From Eurosta solidaginis (lineage: Eukaryota; Arthropoda; Insecta; Diptera; Tephritidae), in assembly GCF_040869045.1 (NCBI RefSeq), contig NC_090319.1, positions 242,599,832 through 242,663,831 of the forward strand: a stretch of 64,000 nucleotides of DNA, read 5' to 3'. The notes below the pieces were generated by a model. It was given only the letters and a program-made list of their open reading frames with translations, was not told where the DNA came from and did not search any database. Made by a program: the position numbers and the translations under genes. Positions 11,474 through 22,389 of this stretch are shown piece by piece. How positions within the stretch are numbered: position 1 is the stretch's first letter; each line of letters opens with the position of its first letter.

Positions 11474-12080
11474 TGTAACGAATATTAGCAGCACTGAGCG
11501 ATGCTATCATCTCTAAGCCTATGCTAAGCAGTGACGTGAATTCACATCCATAGATAATCACTATATATGTACATAAACGAAACAATAATTGCGTCTACAC
11601 ATATGTACCATGTACGTATACGAGCAGCGGAGAGTCAATGCACAAACACATGCATATATCTGAGATACTCCTATAAGTATACAATGAGAAAAACTATAAA
11701 ATTGTGCAATTGCAGTTACAGCTGAGAAGTTTGAGAGCTGCTGGACTAGTAGATTCTGGAAACGCCTAGAAGATGCGAAGGTTGAAATCAAAGAGTATAA
11801 AAGGCGGCAATTGTAGAGGCGCTGGAATTCAGTTTGATTTGAATTTTCGATTAAGACAATATCTAGCGAGCAATAGCAGTATTATTTTGTAAGTCAGTTT
11901 CATTTAAGCTATCAGTTTGGTTATTAAGCCAGCTAATTGCAAAGTATAAGTGTTATTGTGAAGTACTTTAATAAAGGCCATTTTTCCATTATTCAATATT
12001 GGAGTTATTTACTCAACAGTTTAGTGATACGAACTTAGCAAAAAAGGCAAATAAGAGGATTTGCAAGCAAATTCGTTATA
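11474..12080 (+). repeat. 3' LTR of the pol-deleted gypsy element
   Basis: It has the same length (607 bp) as the 5' LTR and starts TGTAACGAAT. The last bases are TTATA instead of TTACA, so the terminal CA is mutated. It is followed by the target duplication ATAT. Confidence 0.85.
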
Positions 12081-12541
12081 ATATGTTAATTTTTCTTATA
12101 GTTATGGCTACCGAAACATAGAAAATTGCTCAGTCATAAAAGGGCCGGTGCCACACTCATTTTCAAGAATTTTAGTTTTTTCCAATTTGATGTTATAATT
12201 CAATTTAGAAAGTAAAATTCTATTGATACAAAGCTTTTTTTCGCTAAGATATAGCTTATTATTTTCATCTACGACCCTTTTAAAAATCTTTTATATAAAA
12301 GTGGGCGTGGTATTTAACCGATCTCGTTAAGTATTTATAGAAATATTTCCTGCTATAGGGAAAATTTGTGTACCAAATTTTATTACGATCCGTTAATTTT
12401 TTTTCGAGTTATGGTTCCCGAAACATAGAAAATTGCTTAGTCATGCATTTTTTAAAATTTGAAGTTTTTCCTATTTATTGTTATAAATACACTTGGGAAA
12501 TGAAATGGCATTAATATAAAGCCCTTTTTTGCAAAGATATA

Positions 12542-12902
12542 AAAAAAAAAAATAAATGTAAGGCGCGATAACCTCCGAAGAGATCTAAGGCCGAGCTTCT
12601 CTTCCAATTCGCGTCGTGCTCCTCTTGATTTTCCCTACAAATTGGCCGGACGGGACCTACATGTTTTATGCCGACTCCGAACGGCATCTGCAAAGCAGAT
12701 GAGTTTTCACTGAGAGCTTTTCATGGCAGAAATACACCCGGAGCGCTTGCCAAACACTGCCGAGGGGCGACCCCGCTTAGAAAAATTGTCTTCTAATTTA
12801 AAAACCTTATTTCTAATTTTTGATGTTGCTTTACCCTGGGTGCGAACCCAGGGCATACGGTGTGGTAGGCGGAGCACGCAACCATCACACCACGGTGGCC
12901 GC
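12542..12902 (-). repeat. Full-length tRNA-derived SINE
   Basis: On the minus strand it begins ggcggccaccgtggtgtgatgg (A-box region), followed by a B box GGTTCGCACCC, a conserved body and the 3' end gcgccttacatttatttttt. It is flanked by a 10-bp direct repeat CAAAGATATA (12532-12541 and 12903-12912). The uninterrupted sequence gcaaagatatagcttattt is present at 54791-54809, so the insertion point is certain. Confidence 0.85.
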
Positions 12903-13837
12903 CAAAGATATAGCTTATTTTATTCGTCCATGACCATTTTAAAAATCTTTTATATAAAAATCGGCGTGGTCCGATTTCGTTAATTTTTCTTCAAAGCATT
13001 CCTTATAGTAAAGGCAACCTCTCTGCCGAATTTGGTTACGATAGGTTGAATTTTTGATTTATGGTTAATAATATTTGTCAAATTAATTTTATCACAAGTG
13101 GGCGGTGCCACTTGTTTCGGGAGCCAAAACTCGAAGAAAAATTTACATATCGTAAAAAAATTGGGTACACATATTTTCCTTATAGCAGGAAATATTTCTA
13201 GAAAAAATGAACGAGATCGGTTATAGACCACGCCCACTTTTATATAAAAGACTTTAAAAGGGTCGTAGACGAAAATAATAAGCTATAACTTAGCAAAAAA
13301 TAGTTTTAAATCAATGATATTTCACTTATCAAGTTTTACTGTAAGAGGAAATTGGGAGACATTTTTCTATTAAACGGGCGATGCCACGTGTTATGTAGAA
13401 AAGTAATTTATCTGAAATGAAATGTACAATTGAAGCTCACGCTGAGTATATAATGTTCGATTACACCCGAACTTAGACACTTTTATTTGTTTTTTTTTTT
13501 TAACTGTTGAACGAGTAGAAAGTGTTGAATTTCTCAATTTGGTTCGTACAACTCGCAGTGATGCGACATGAACAATAAATGGCCTAGACAGTCTTAAATG
13601 AGTAGAAATTTAGTAACGCGCCGAACGACGCCGCCACACAGTGGAACGAAATTGAAAATTTGGGACTTAGGACTTTAAATGTACATTTTCGTATTCTGTA
13701 ATCTTTTTCCATAATTTATTGTTATATAACATTTTTTCGTAAAACCTAATCTAAAAAAGTTATGACACTTTTAGTAACCGGGTTTCATATCGACATACCC
13801 TAACGAGCATATATGTATGTACATCTAGGTAGGCAAG

Positions 13838-14352
13838 AATCAATCTTGCCAATAAATGCTATTTTGGACTAGGTAGGCAATTGAAAAGTAAAGTCCTCTC
13901 TCGGCGAACGGAAATCATACTCTACAAGTCACTTATCGTACCCGTCCTGCTATATGGGGCAGAAGCATGGACCATGACAAAAGCAGATGAAGCGGCTTTG
14001 GGAGTGTTCGAGAGAAACGTACTTCGAAAGATTTATGGACCTCTACGCGTTGGCGATGGCGAGTACCGAAGAAGATTTAATGATGAGCTGTACGAGCTAT
14101 ACTCAGCCATCATCATAGTCCAGCGAATTAATGATGATGCTCCGGCCAAGAAAGTGTTTCTATCGGAACCCGCCTATGGAAGCAGAGGTAGAGGGCGGCC
14201 CCCACTCCGTTGGAAGGACCAGGTGGAAAACGATTTAAACTCCCTTGGTGTGACCAATTGGCGCCGGTTGGTGGAGCGAAGGAGCGACTGGCGCGCCTTG
14301 TTGGACGACCATAACCGTTTAAAACGGTTAAGCGCTAATTAAGTAAGTAAGC
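13838..14352 (+). pseudogene. RTE-like LINE 3' end, 5'-truncated, inside Transib
   Basis: It is nearly identical to 60127-60682. The frame 13881-14342 reads LSRRTEIILYKSLIVPVLLY then GAEAWTMTKADEAALGVFER and the tail PLRWKDQVENDLNSLG. About 30 bp that encode the WLGHVM motif are missing near 14130. It ends GCGCTAATTAAGTAAGTAAG. A possible short target duplication is GCAAG (5' side ggcaag, 3' side agcaagg). It lacks the palm domain and cannot be active. Confidence 0.75.
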
Positions 14353-14421
14353 AAGGTATTTTTTCCAATTTCCAGCAATTTTGGCTTCACTAAAATAATT
14401 TTTACTATGCTGACTGGTTTA

Positions 14422-14981
14422 TTGGTAGACGTGGTAAAGCAAGGGCACGGTACAACGAATGATGGAAATACCGTAGAAAAGTTTTCGTTGACATTAAAAC
14501 TACCGCCTCTATAACTGGTATTAGTGAAAATCTCATTCAAAAATTCTCTATAATATTAGGGGCACTTTCATGTGGGTGTCCAATAAATGTACAAAAGTTC
14601 AACATGTACGCCAAAGAAACCATTCGAGTTTACGTCCAACTATATGAATGGTATTACATGCCTTCAAGTGTACATAAAATTTTAGTACACGGAGCTTCAA
14701 TAATAGAGCATTTTGGTTCCATTCCTATCGGAAAGTTGTCTGAAGAAGCCGCTGAATCCAGAAATAAAGATTTTAGAGGATATCGTCGAGACCATGCAAG
14801 AAAAATTTGCCGCAAAGCCACAAATGAGGACATTTTAAATAATTCTTTAGTTACTTCTGACCCATTTATTTCATCGAAGAGATCGAAATTACCTAGTAAG
14901 CATGAGGAAATATCCGAAGAAGTGAAATCTCTACTCATACCGCAAAACCTCGACTATGATACAGAAAACCAAATATTTTAG
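14422..14981 (+). pseudogene. Transib transposase, C-terminal catalytic part
   Basis: The first frame (from 14422) reads VVKQGHGTTNDGNTVEKF, equivalent to the conserved block before the last catalytic residue in Transib and RAG1. Near 14485 the frame shifts to one that reads ITGISENLIQKFSIILGALS, then LYEWYYMPSSVHKILVHGAS, then GKLSEEAAESRNKDFRGYR and RKATNEDILNNSLVTSDPFI, ending at a TAG at 14979-14981. The SEEAAESRNK stretch carries the Glu expected to complete the DDE triad; RAG1 has a corresponding GxxxSEGxESGNK block. The N-terminal half with the two Asp residues is not present. Family recognition is from memory of these motifs; no search was run. Confidence 0.75.
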
Positions 14982-15277
14982 TTTCTCAATTTTAATTACG
15001 TACGAATATACATACTACATATGAAACGCAACATTTACTTAAAATAATAAAAATTTTTTTTTTTTTATATACATACCTATATGTATATTTGGAGATTTCT
15101 TTAATTACTCTTTTGGTACTAGCGGACAAGCTGGAATAGTAAGCATCATATAAAAAAAATAAATAATTAACGAAAAAGCTGGAATAGCTAAATATTTGAT
15201 TTGAACCTTTTTTGGATTGTTAAATGCAAATTCAATATAAATAAAAATTAAATGATTAATATCAATTTTCAAACATT

Positions 15278-15430
15278 TTTGTTTTTAAATATTACCCAGA
15301 ATTAAAAAGCGATTCGCAATACCAACCAAAAAAAAAAAATAAACAAAAAAACAAAAAAAAATATATTTGTTTTTAAATTCTACCCAAAATTAAAAAGTGA
15401 TTCGCAATACTAACAAAAAAAAAACACAAA
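15278..15430. repeat. Diverged direct duplication of about 80 bp
   Basis: Two copies of tttgtttttaaat-tacccara-ttaaaaag-gattcgcaatac follow each other (about 15285 and 15368), separated by A-rich runs. They lie in the 3' non-coding part of the Transib relic. Confidence 0.6.
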
Positions 15431-15830
15431 AACACAAAAAAAACCGCGAACCTTTTCGAACCATGAAACCGATTACATTGCATAGTATATAACTCTAACT
15501 ATATAAATAAATTAGTGAAGTTTTGAGGAAATGTGAGGAAAATGAGTTAACGGTAAAAATGTGATTTTTCCCATACATACATTTTTTTTATTTGCTATAA
15601 CTTTTTTGTTTAAGACCTTATGAAAAAATACTTATATATAAAAACGTCATGTAATGAGACTTAAAATCGATTCCCATCAAAGTTTTTGTGTTATTAACTA
15701 ATATTTTTTTCATTTCCCTAAGTCCACTGAAAGCTAAATCCAGCCCACTGTGAGCCACCTCGCCGATATTTTTGGCATTCGGTGGCGGCGTGTGAAAAAC
15801 AACGAAAATCGTATATCTCTACTCTGTACT

Positions 15831-17254
15831 TGAGAACTGATATTAAGACCAGATAAAAAGTGAGATCTCCCCAATTTATTGAGTCACAATAGATCGCCTT
15901 GCTATAGCAATAAGTAAAATATCTCTAGGATATGGCAAAAGTGCTTAAATTTAATTATCCTCCATTTTTTATAGAATTTGTATTCACGCTTTTCGTCGTC
16001 GCAATAATAGGTTCTGCGTTATTTCGGTTTTTTCTATTACACACCTTCTAGATATTAACCGGCCATATAACAAATGCTCGCAGAGAAACAGCTGACTAGA
16101 ACTTTCTTGCCTACAAAAATTGTAAATATTCCGCATATAATGTGAATAATGACTATTTAGAACATGGGTCCCCGAAAATTGAAAGTGATTGCCCTTTCGC
16201 ATACGCGATGGAAGCACATTTGTGTTATGACATGCAGGCCCCTGATTTAGAATCAACAGAGAGCGCAAAGTTAAATTCAACTCTTATAAAAAGATTGTAC
16301 AATTTACCTGCCGATGTCCTAGGAAAGGACCACTTACTCTAGCTCTCGTTTTGTTTTTGAAAAAGATTTAATTATGTCTGTGTTGCCACAAGCTCGCTCT
16401 GGTTATGTGGATATGAATTCGTGTTAAGGCAAAAATACGCTTAGGTTTTTTGGTTTACCAGCAAACCCACTTTCAGCTTCTTTTTTCAGTCTGGAGTAAA
16501 CAGAGCTTACGACGCTTTTGTTGAGGTCGATAACATCATAGCTAGTAGCTCCTTGCTCTTGTAAGCACTACAGCACTGTTAAGCTCTGCAACTTTTATTA
16601 ATATTTGTAATTGAAGTAAGATTTGCATAAACGTCAAACTTTGCAACAAAAGATATTCTTGTTTGTCTTAATAAAATCCTCCTTTTGTGCCTAGGAACCT
16701 TGATGTAATGAATACGGCCCGCTTATGTCTATGCATCCATTGAAGCTACACCCGAACATGATCGTTACATCAGCTTATCCTACATTTATAATTTTGAAAT
16801 GTTCCTTCTGTGAAGCTCCCTAAATGCTTAATTTTGAATCTTAAACGACATAATAAAGAAATCGCGCAACTCAACTTTTGCAGTATTCGCCGAATTTGTA
16901 GTTTCATAGAAAAACAAGCAGTCTAGTAAGCTGCTAATCTTTCAGATTCAGCCACGTACGGCACATACTGTATCGGCTGAACACATTAATTATCGGTTAA
17001 TGCTATTCTAATGGTCATCCAGCTTCGGTACTCTAATAGTAGATAGAATTTCGATTGAAATTTCTCTTAACTAAAAAGAAAAAGTGGAAATCCCGATTCA
17101 CTTCATCCATCCTGTTGACTTTTGAAACCTAAGAAACTCTTTCCTTTTCATATCCTCGACTCCTGAAGAGTTCGGCTTTTGAAAAATTGTCTTCCGGGTA
17201 TGACGCTGGCGATGCTCAGGATGAACACGCTTTTTCAGTTGCCTTGTAGTTTAT
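15831..17254. other. No recognisable feature
   Basis: The only sizeable frame is 16142-16342 (66 codons, MNNDYLEHGSPKIES...). It has no motif I recognise and no promoter or splice context, so I do not call a gene. Confidence 0.45.
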
Positions 17255-17500
17255 GGCGGCCGCCGTGGTGTGATGGTAGCGTGCTCCGCCTACCAAACGA
17301 AGATCCTGGGTTCAGGCCCGGCCATCAAAATTTTAGAAACCAAATTTTTCAATTAAAAGACAATTTTTCTAAGCGTGTTCGCCCATCGGCAGTGTTTGGC
17401 AAGCACTCAGAGTGTATTTCTGCATGAAAAGCTTCTCGGTGAAAACTCATCTGCGTTGCAGATGCTGTTCGGAGTCGGCATAAAACAAATAAGTCCCGTC

Positions 17501-18976
17501 CAGTGGCGTAGTGAAGGTTTCTTGCGCCCGGAGCGAAATATTTTTTGGCACCCCCTCCCCACCCCCCTATATTCACAAAACAATATAATTTTATATATTC
17601 AAAAACTAATAAACCAATAAAATCATAGGTTGAATATATCACCTATAAGTAGACTCAAATAAATATTAAATAATAATATGATTATAATACATTAGTAAAA
17701 CTTATATCTATATGCAAATTCGCCTTGCCTTTGAGGAAGCAAATATGTCAATGATATCATCAAAATTTATCATTTAAAATTGTTCTCTTTCCATACTTAA
17801 TAATGTTAATACACTTAGGCGACCTTGCCCCAGCGTTGATCGTAAATATGTCAAAATCAGTTACAATTTCCTGAATGAACGTTCGCAGCCAGCAAATGAT
17901 ACTGAGATAGTCAAAGTACTTGAAGTGCCACTCGCAAGTTTGGAAAAACATCTTCTCCATACGAGGTTATAGAAGTAAGTAATACTAAATGAGTTTTAGG
18001 TTCAATTTCTTTTCCACTGCGAAGTGATATTTTGCAGTCACATATTTCGATAAAAAGTTCTGTTCCATCGAAATCTGTATTACAAAATTTACCCAAGTTC
18101 TTACAATTTCTTTCTATGTCGTTATTAATCTTGCATAACAAATTTCCAACGTCTAAGAGAAATCCAAATCTAAAATTAAGGTCGTTTAGTAGTGTAAATC
18201 TTGTATGTATGTACTTCTTGTTGGAGACGATCGAGACCATTTTTCATAACGCGAGAAATTTCACATTCTGCGGAAAAACTTACATCTCTAGCCGATTCTC
18301 CGGACATTTAGCGGCGTCTTCTTATACGTTTTACAATATCAATATCCCATTTTCCACAAAGAGACTTTGCTTTTCTATTGCTTCGTCAGAGAGTGTCTCA
18401 AATTTCGGATAGTTCAGTTCGCTAATGATTTAAGATCATGATACGCTTCTCTAAAATTCATCTCCGGATCTTGTAATCTGAGCTCCACACGATCAATCCC
18501 CTTAAAATTTCATACCAGAAATGAACTAATCTTATGAAACTAAAATTTAGTATATTTTGCAACAAAACTTTAGCTTCGCTTCTGGTGTTACTTGTGGTGT
18601 TAGTGTCCTCTGCTAATTGTTTTAAGTGTTCTACTACATTCTCTAGCCCATCGACGATAACTCTAATCGCTCGTATTCTGGCGCTCCTTCGTGTTTCAGA
18701 TTCACGTTTGACAGTTTTTATTAAAGGATTTTTTTTAATTCCCATCGTAACGTTGAACGTAAGAAAAAAAGATATATGCTTTCAATTGTTCCACAACCTG
18801 TCAGGTGTTCCGGATATGTGCATGGAATTTTTAGTATAGAAAATTTTTTTCCAGAAATCAGTTATAATAAAAATACAAATTAATCAGGAAGCTTTGCTTT
18901 GTGGACCATTTAGCGCCCCCCTGTGAGTAGCGCCCGTGGCAAGATTACCCCCCCCCCCCCCCTCACTATGCTACTG
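17501..18976 (-). mobile_element. hAT DNA transposon (ZMYM1-like transposase family)
   Basis: Ends CAGTGGCGTAGTGAAGG (17501) and CACTATGCTACTG (18976) form an imperfect inverted repeat typical of hAT elements. At 1476 bp it carries pieces of a transposase on the minus strand. A run of C residues (18950-18962) lies near the right end. Confidence 0.75.
17800..18745 (-). pseudogene. hAT transposase fragments
   Basis: The frame 18458-18745 reads KRESETRRSARIRAIRVIVD, then LLQNILNFSFIRLVHFWYEI, the middle of ZMYM1-like hAT transposases. The frame 17911-18240 reads IHTRFTLLNDLNFRFGFLLD and SYGEDVFPNLRVALQVL. Downstream, in other frames, the C-terminal dimerisation block survives as GCERSF/LRSTLGQGRL-like pieces (17815-17900). 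The N-terminal BED-type region is absent. The frames are broken repeatedly, so it is a relic. Confidence 0.65.
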
Positions 18977-19085
18977 GAATTTGTAGGAAAAAATAAATGG
19001 AGCACGACGCAAAATTGGAGGAGAAACTCGGCCTGAAATCTCTTCGGAAATTATCGTGCCTTACATTTATTTTTATTTATTATGT

Positions 19086-20475
19086 ATTTTACGTACGACT
19101 TGCTAGCATGATACATATATCGTGGATTAAATGCTTATATATGTATATGTGTATAGCAAAACAAAGAGTAGTGAACAATATGGCAATAAACTATATTCCA
19201 AACCGTTAAATATAATTTCTTAAGTACTTCGACAGTGTGCTAGATAATGGACAGTAGGCTCTAATCACATCTTTCTTAGCCTATGAGTTAAGCCACGACT
19301 TAAGCTTTCAATAGCAAACCCCGTCCATGTTACGAAGACATGAATTATGTGATTCTCGTTCAACACGACAGTTGATCTTCATGTATCTATTTTATAAATA
19401 GCTGAAAGTCGTATTTCGCTATCTAAAGGCCACGGAATCTACTGGCTTGCATTCCTTTCCACCTATTACAAGCCTCTTTGAGCCAGAAAAACGTGATATC
19501 ATAAAACCCTTTAGAGAAAAACAGCATTTTTTATTAATGTAATACTGACTGTTTTTCTTATTTGTTTCAACTTTGTCTGGTTTCTGTATTAGAGTCCAAG
19601 AATATCAGAAAAATGCTTTCTTTTTGTTTGCCGACGTTTCGGCTTTTTACTTTGGTTTTCTTCAGGGCCTAGTAACAAAAAAAGCTTGAAAACATAAATT
19701 TCAATTCAATTAAAAATTTTCGACGAAACTTAAATAAACGATTAACCAAATAATCGACAGTTATCAATTAAGGCCGTATTTGTCTTATGAATTAACTGAC
19801 CAATTTGTTTCGTAATAGGTACGTCCTTAACTTGCCCCAAAGCACTATAGCTGACATATGTAGTAAATCTTTTGGTTTAGCATGAAAATTCCAAATACAA
19901 CCTCAGAAAAAAATTGCCAAGCAATGTCTAATGTTTATTTCATTTGAAAAACTTTAAATCTGACTTAAACCCAAAAACACACACTGAATTCTTGGGCAAT
20001 GAACATATTGAAAACTTAAAATAATTCTATTATGTGGCATTTCTATAAAGGTATTACAAAAGAAGAAATCACATTGGTAAACACCCTAATGTACTTTCGT
20101 TTGTGCTCAAGTTTCATAAATTTTCTTTAGGACTTCGGTCCTCTACAAGCTATTCTCCTTTTCTTTATCGTGCCAATCAGCTCTGCAAAAAGCGAAAATC
20201 TCACTGACGATCTGCACCACACATTTACGCTTCTGCAAACACTTGAACGCTATATCACGTCTCACAACTTAATTTCGAAGTTTTTATATATGTATGTAAA
20301 TACAGCGTGCCTTAGTTTTTACCATTCGAACTTAGTTTGCAATAACACCAAAGTTTAGTTGTTTGTTATTGTAGCATTGCCTCGCCCCACATTGATACGA
20401 GAAGATTACCGGTCCATTATTTAGTTTATATTTTTCGAAAATTTTGCTTATGAACATCTTTTATTTATATATAAA
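19086..20475. other. Unassigned; hairpin motif at 19636-19678
   Basis: There is no supported ORF. At about 19636-19678 the sequence gccgacgtttcggc, followed by ttcttcagggcc, resembles the GAAACGTC/CTGANGA segments of hammerhead-like ends in Penelope-type retroelements (minus strand). The stem II pairing is not preserved. Confidence 0.4.
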
Positions 20476-20828
20476 ATATCGATAGCTTAATGAGAAAATG
20501 TGCTAAATCACTTTTTAAGAATTTTACAGGAGACGAAAAAAAATGAGGAAGTTTTGAAATAACCTTTTTTTCAAAACTGTGAATGAGGATACCTTAGTTG
20601 CAATACTTTTGAGTGTAAAAGCTTTGAAAAAAATAAATAAAAATCATGTATGCTAACACAGCAGCTATTTTATGACAGCACAATTTTCGCACTCAAAAGA
20701 ATTTTTTTCTCCTGACTTAGCACTTTTTACTCAATATGTTTCCCCATCACTCCTCCCTTTAATGATTGAAATATAACACTAAAACTATATATATCACGAA
20801 AAATACTATTTATTTGTCAAACTGGTAC

Positions 20829-21044
20829 TAACGGTTCTGATCTGAACTCTTTTGCCGGATGGTGCGCAGACAATAATTTATTTTTAAATTGAAACAAATG
20901 CTGTATTGTGTTTTATTCCAAAAAGGCAACTGCCAAATACCTTATCTACAAACTAAATGCTAAATCTCCTAATCGCTGTCAAGAGAGTAATGACTTGGGT
21001 ATAATGTTTGACTCCAAACTCTCTTTTTCTAGTCACATTGGCCC
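20829..21044 (+). pseudogene. LINE (CR1/Jockey-like) fragment, left part
   Basis: It is homologous to 60853-61060: the blocks gatggtgcgcagacaat, aacaaatgctgtgttgtgt-like and cgctgtcaagagagtaa encode WCADN..FLN and a CQES.DLG motif of the RT C-terminal region. It breaks off at tagtcacattgg; the remainder appears at about 24779. Confidence 0.65.
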
Positions 21045-22030
21045 GTAGTCATAGTCGAAATAAAATATAGTTTTATTGGTTTAAACATGGTTCTAAATTA
21101 AATATCATTTTAAGTCTGTTATAGTCCACTTAAACACTATTTCATCTCTAAAAAAGTATTTTAAATTTAAAATGACATGAGCGCGATTTAATTTTTTAAA
21201 ATAGGTTTTAAGTTGGTGGTCGCTGTCTGAAGTAGCGAGAAATTAAACAATTTGCTATTTAAACGCGACAAACTTAAAAGGAAGTGAAAAAAGGTTTCCT
21301 CGACAAGCAAATATAAGTGAGGAACAAATTTATTATACCTAGAATGCTTACTAATATGTTTGTGACGAAAATTACACAATTTTAAAATGTGCAATGGCTA
21401 CTTGGCTCCACATATGCGAAATCTTTAATTAAGACTATTCCGCATTCATAGATATTTGTGAGTTTTGATATTTTAGTATCTTTTGAGGAAAAAGTAGCAT
21501 CCTATACCGATTTTGCCCTTAAATTTAGAAATAAATATTCAATGGAAGGAATTATTTACCACAGGTGTCGACTTTTAATACATGTCAAAAAATTTCGGAA
21601 GAGGTGACAAATGACGCGCTTTAATTTCGGAAGCAATAATCCGAAGACGGCAAAGTAATACTTTTACTCAAGATATTTTTGCAAAAAAAAAAAAAAGTTT
21701 AAGATTTTCATGTGGTTGATGTATACAGAAAAGAATTAACTAAAAAGGCGTTTTGCGCTGATATAATTCATCACCAGTTTCGCAGTGGTTTGAGGGTAAT
21801 TATTCGTTTTTTTGTGAATATCTAGTAATAAAAGAACAATTTCTTATCTCTGACTTCTAATTATTGAATTACATTACAGAATTCTTGAATTTAATTTTGC
21901 TGTCATTTCCTTTTGTGTCTTCTGTTCCCTTTACATTTGCCAATTCCTCTTAAAAGAAAGCGTGAAATAAAACACAACAAGAATTAGCAACAAAAATTTT
22001 AAGAACTGCTTGGTACGGGCGCTGATGTAC
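21045..22030. other. Mostly unassigned; diverged MITE copy at 21565-21790
   Basis: Part of it (about 21565-21790) shares gtcgactt, acgcgc, gcaataatccgaagacggc and ttttcatgtggttgatgt with the MITE at 56896-57387, so a decayed copy of that family is present. The rest is AT-rich and unrecognised. Confidence 0.45.
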
Positions 22031-22389
22031 TACTATCCTCCTTTATCACCCTCTTCGTCTATGTGGTGTAGCAAAGGGGGCGGCGGGGGCGGGTCGCACC
22101 GGGTGTAACCTTTTTTGGGGTGACATCCACCCAGTCTATCAACTTTAAGAACAATGTACAAATAAAAAAAATCGCTAGAACAAAAATTTCTTTTTTTGGA
22201 TTCCCCCGCTAGCTCAGCTCTATGTATAATTCGGGGATTTCCGCAAAAGAGTCTGACGCTGTCTTGGGGGATTCCCCGTCCCAAACTCGCGATGTTTGAC
22301 ATCTCAGTCGCAACATTTCTCATTTGTTTCGTGAAGTGTGTTTGTTTGGTGAAGTTGGTTGGCGTGAATTGTTAAATTATCTCTTCAAG

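Larger units (their letters stand above)
8592..12080 (+). mobile_element. Ty3/gypsy LTR retrotransposon with pol deleted
   Basis: Two 607-bp LTRs (TGTAACGAAT...CGTTACA) flank gag and a protease segment. The element has a 4-bp target duplication ATAT (8588-8591 and 12081-12084) and lies inside foldback F1 at a site that is intact near 54.64 kb. RT, RNase H and integrase are absent: the frame passes from protease into a basic tail and then a remnant of the pol C-terminus. The two LTRs differ at about 25 positions by eye (roughly 4%), so the insertion is not recent. A primer site TGGTGTCAG, closest to tRNA-Leu, suggests the mdg3-like group; that grouping is inference. Confidence 0.8.
8247..13493. 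repeat. Foldback element F1, expanded by nested insertions
   Basis: The left end AACAAGCAAAGGTGTCTAAG at 8247 is mirrored by a right end reading acttagacacttttatttg at about 13475-13493. Both carry a subterminal hairpin of the type GTTCGG-N6-CCGAAC. The arms match the uninterrupted element at 54301-55936 in inverted orientation. Removing the LTR element (8592-12084) and the SINE with its duplication leaves about 1.4 kb, close to the 1.6 kb of the uninterrupted copy. It has no coding capacity. Confidence 0.7.
13637..15752 (+). mobile_element. Transib DNA transposon relic
   Basis: The ends are CACAGTGG at 13637 and CCACTGTG at 15752. They match the CACWRTG ends of Transib elements and the heptamer of V(D)J recombination signals. 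Flanks CGCCA (13632-13636) and AGCCA (15753-15757) fit a 5-bp target duplication with one change. The interior encodes the C-terminal catalytic part of a Transib/RAG1-type transposase (14422-14981). The element is 2116 bp including a roughly 0.5-kb RTE insertion; full elements need over 2 kb for the transposase alone, so the 5' coding half is missing. Confidence 0.75.
13494..15830. repeat. Dispersed repeat H, copy 2, split by Transib
   Basis: The left piece (13494-13636) contains gcagtgatgcg, gacatgaacaataaatggcc and cgccgaacgacgcc. The right piece (15753-15830) has cgccgatatttttggcattc and gtatatctct. Together they match the two halves of repeat H around 4 and 6.6 kb. Here the break is between cgccgcca and the Transib end. 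Confidence 0.65.
17255..19085 (+). repeat. SINE split by a hAT element
   Basis: The head (17255-17500) has ggcggccgccgtggtgtgat, an A box and a B box in GGGTTCAGGCCC. The body stops at aagtcccgtc. The remainder resumes at 18977 with gaatttgtagg, then ggagcacgacgcaaaattgg, and ends with the family's tail gtgccttacatttattttta. Compared with intact copies, a few bases (cggcc) are missing at the junction and there is no 8-bp duplication. Confidence 0.75.

Noticed and set aside
9602..11791. Minus-strand ORFs opposite gag and protease
   Set aside because: They are antisense shadows of the gag/protease frame and the LTR.
16142..16342. ORF of 66 codons (MNNDYLEHGSPK...) as a small host gene
   Set aside because: No recognisable domain, splice site or promoter. 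The length is expected by chance in 64 kb.
17255..17330. Possible tRNA gene (A and B boxes)
   Set aside because: The sequence is the head of a SINE that recurs at several places with a conserved non-tRNA body. It does not stand alone as a tRNA.
22033..22323. Minus-strand ORF of 96 codons with a proline run
   Set aside because: The run comes from a G-rich stretch, perhaps a transposon end. There is no domain or conservation signal.
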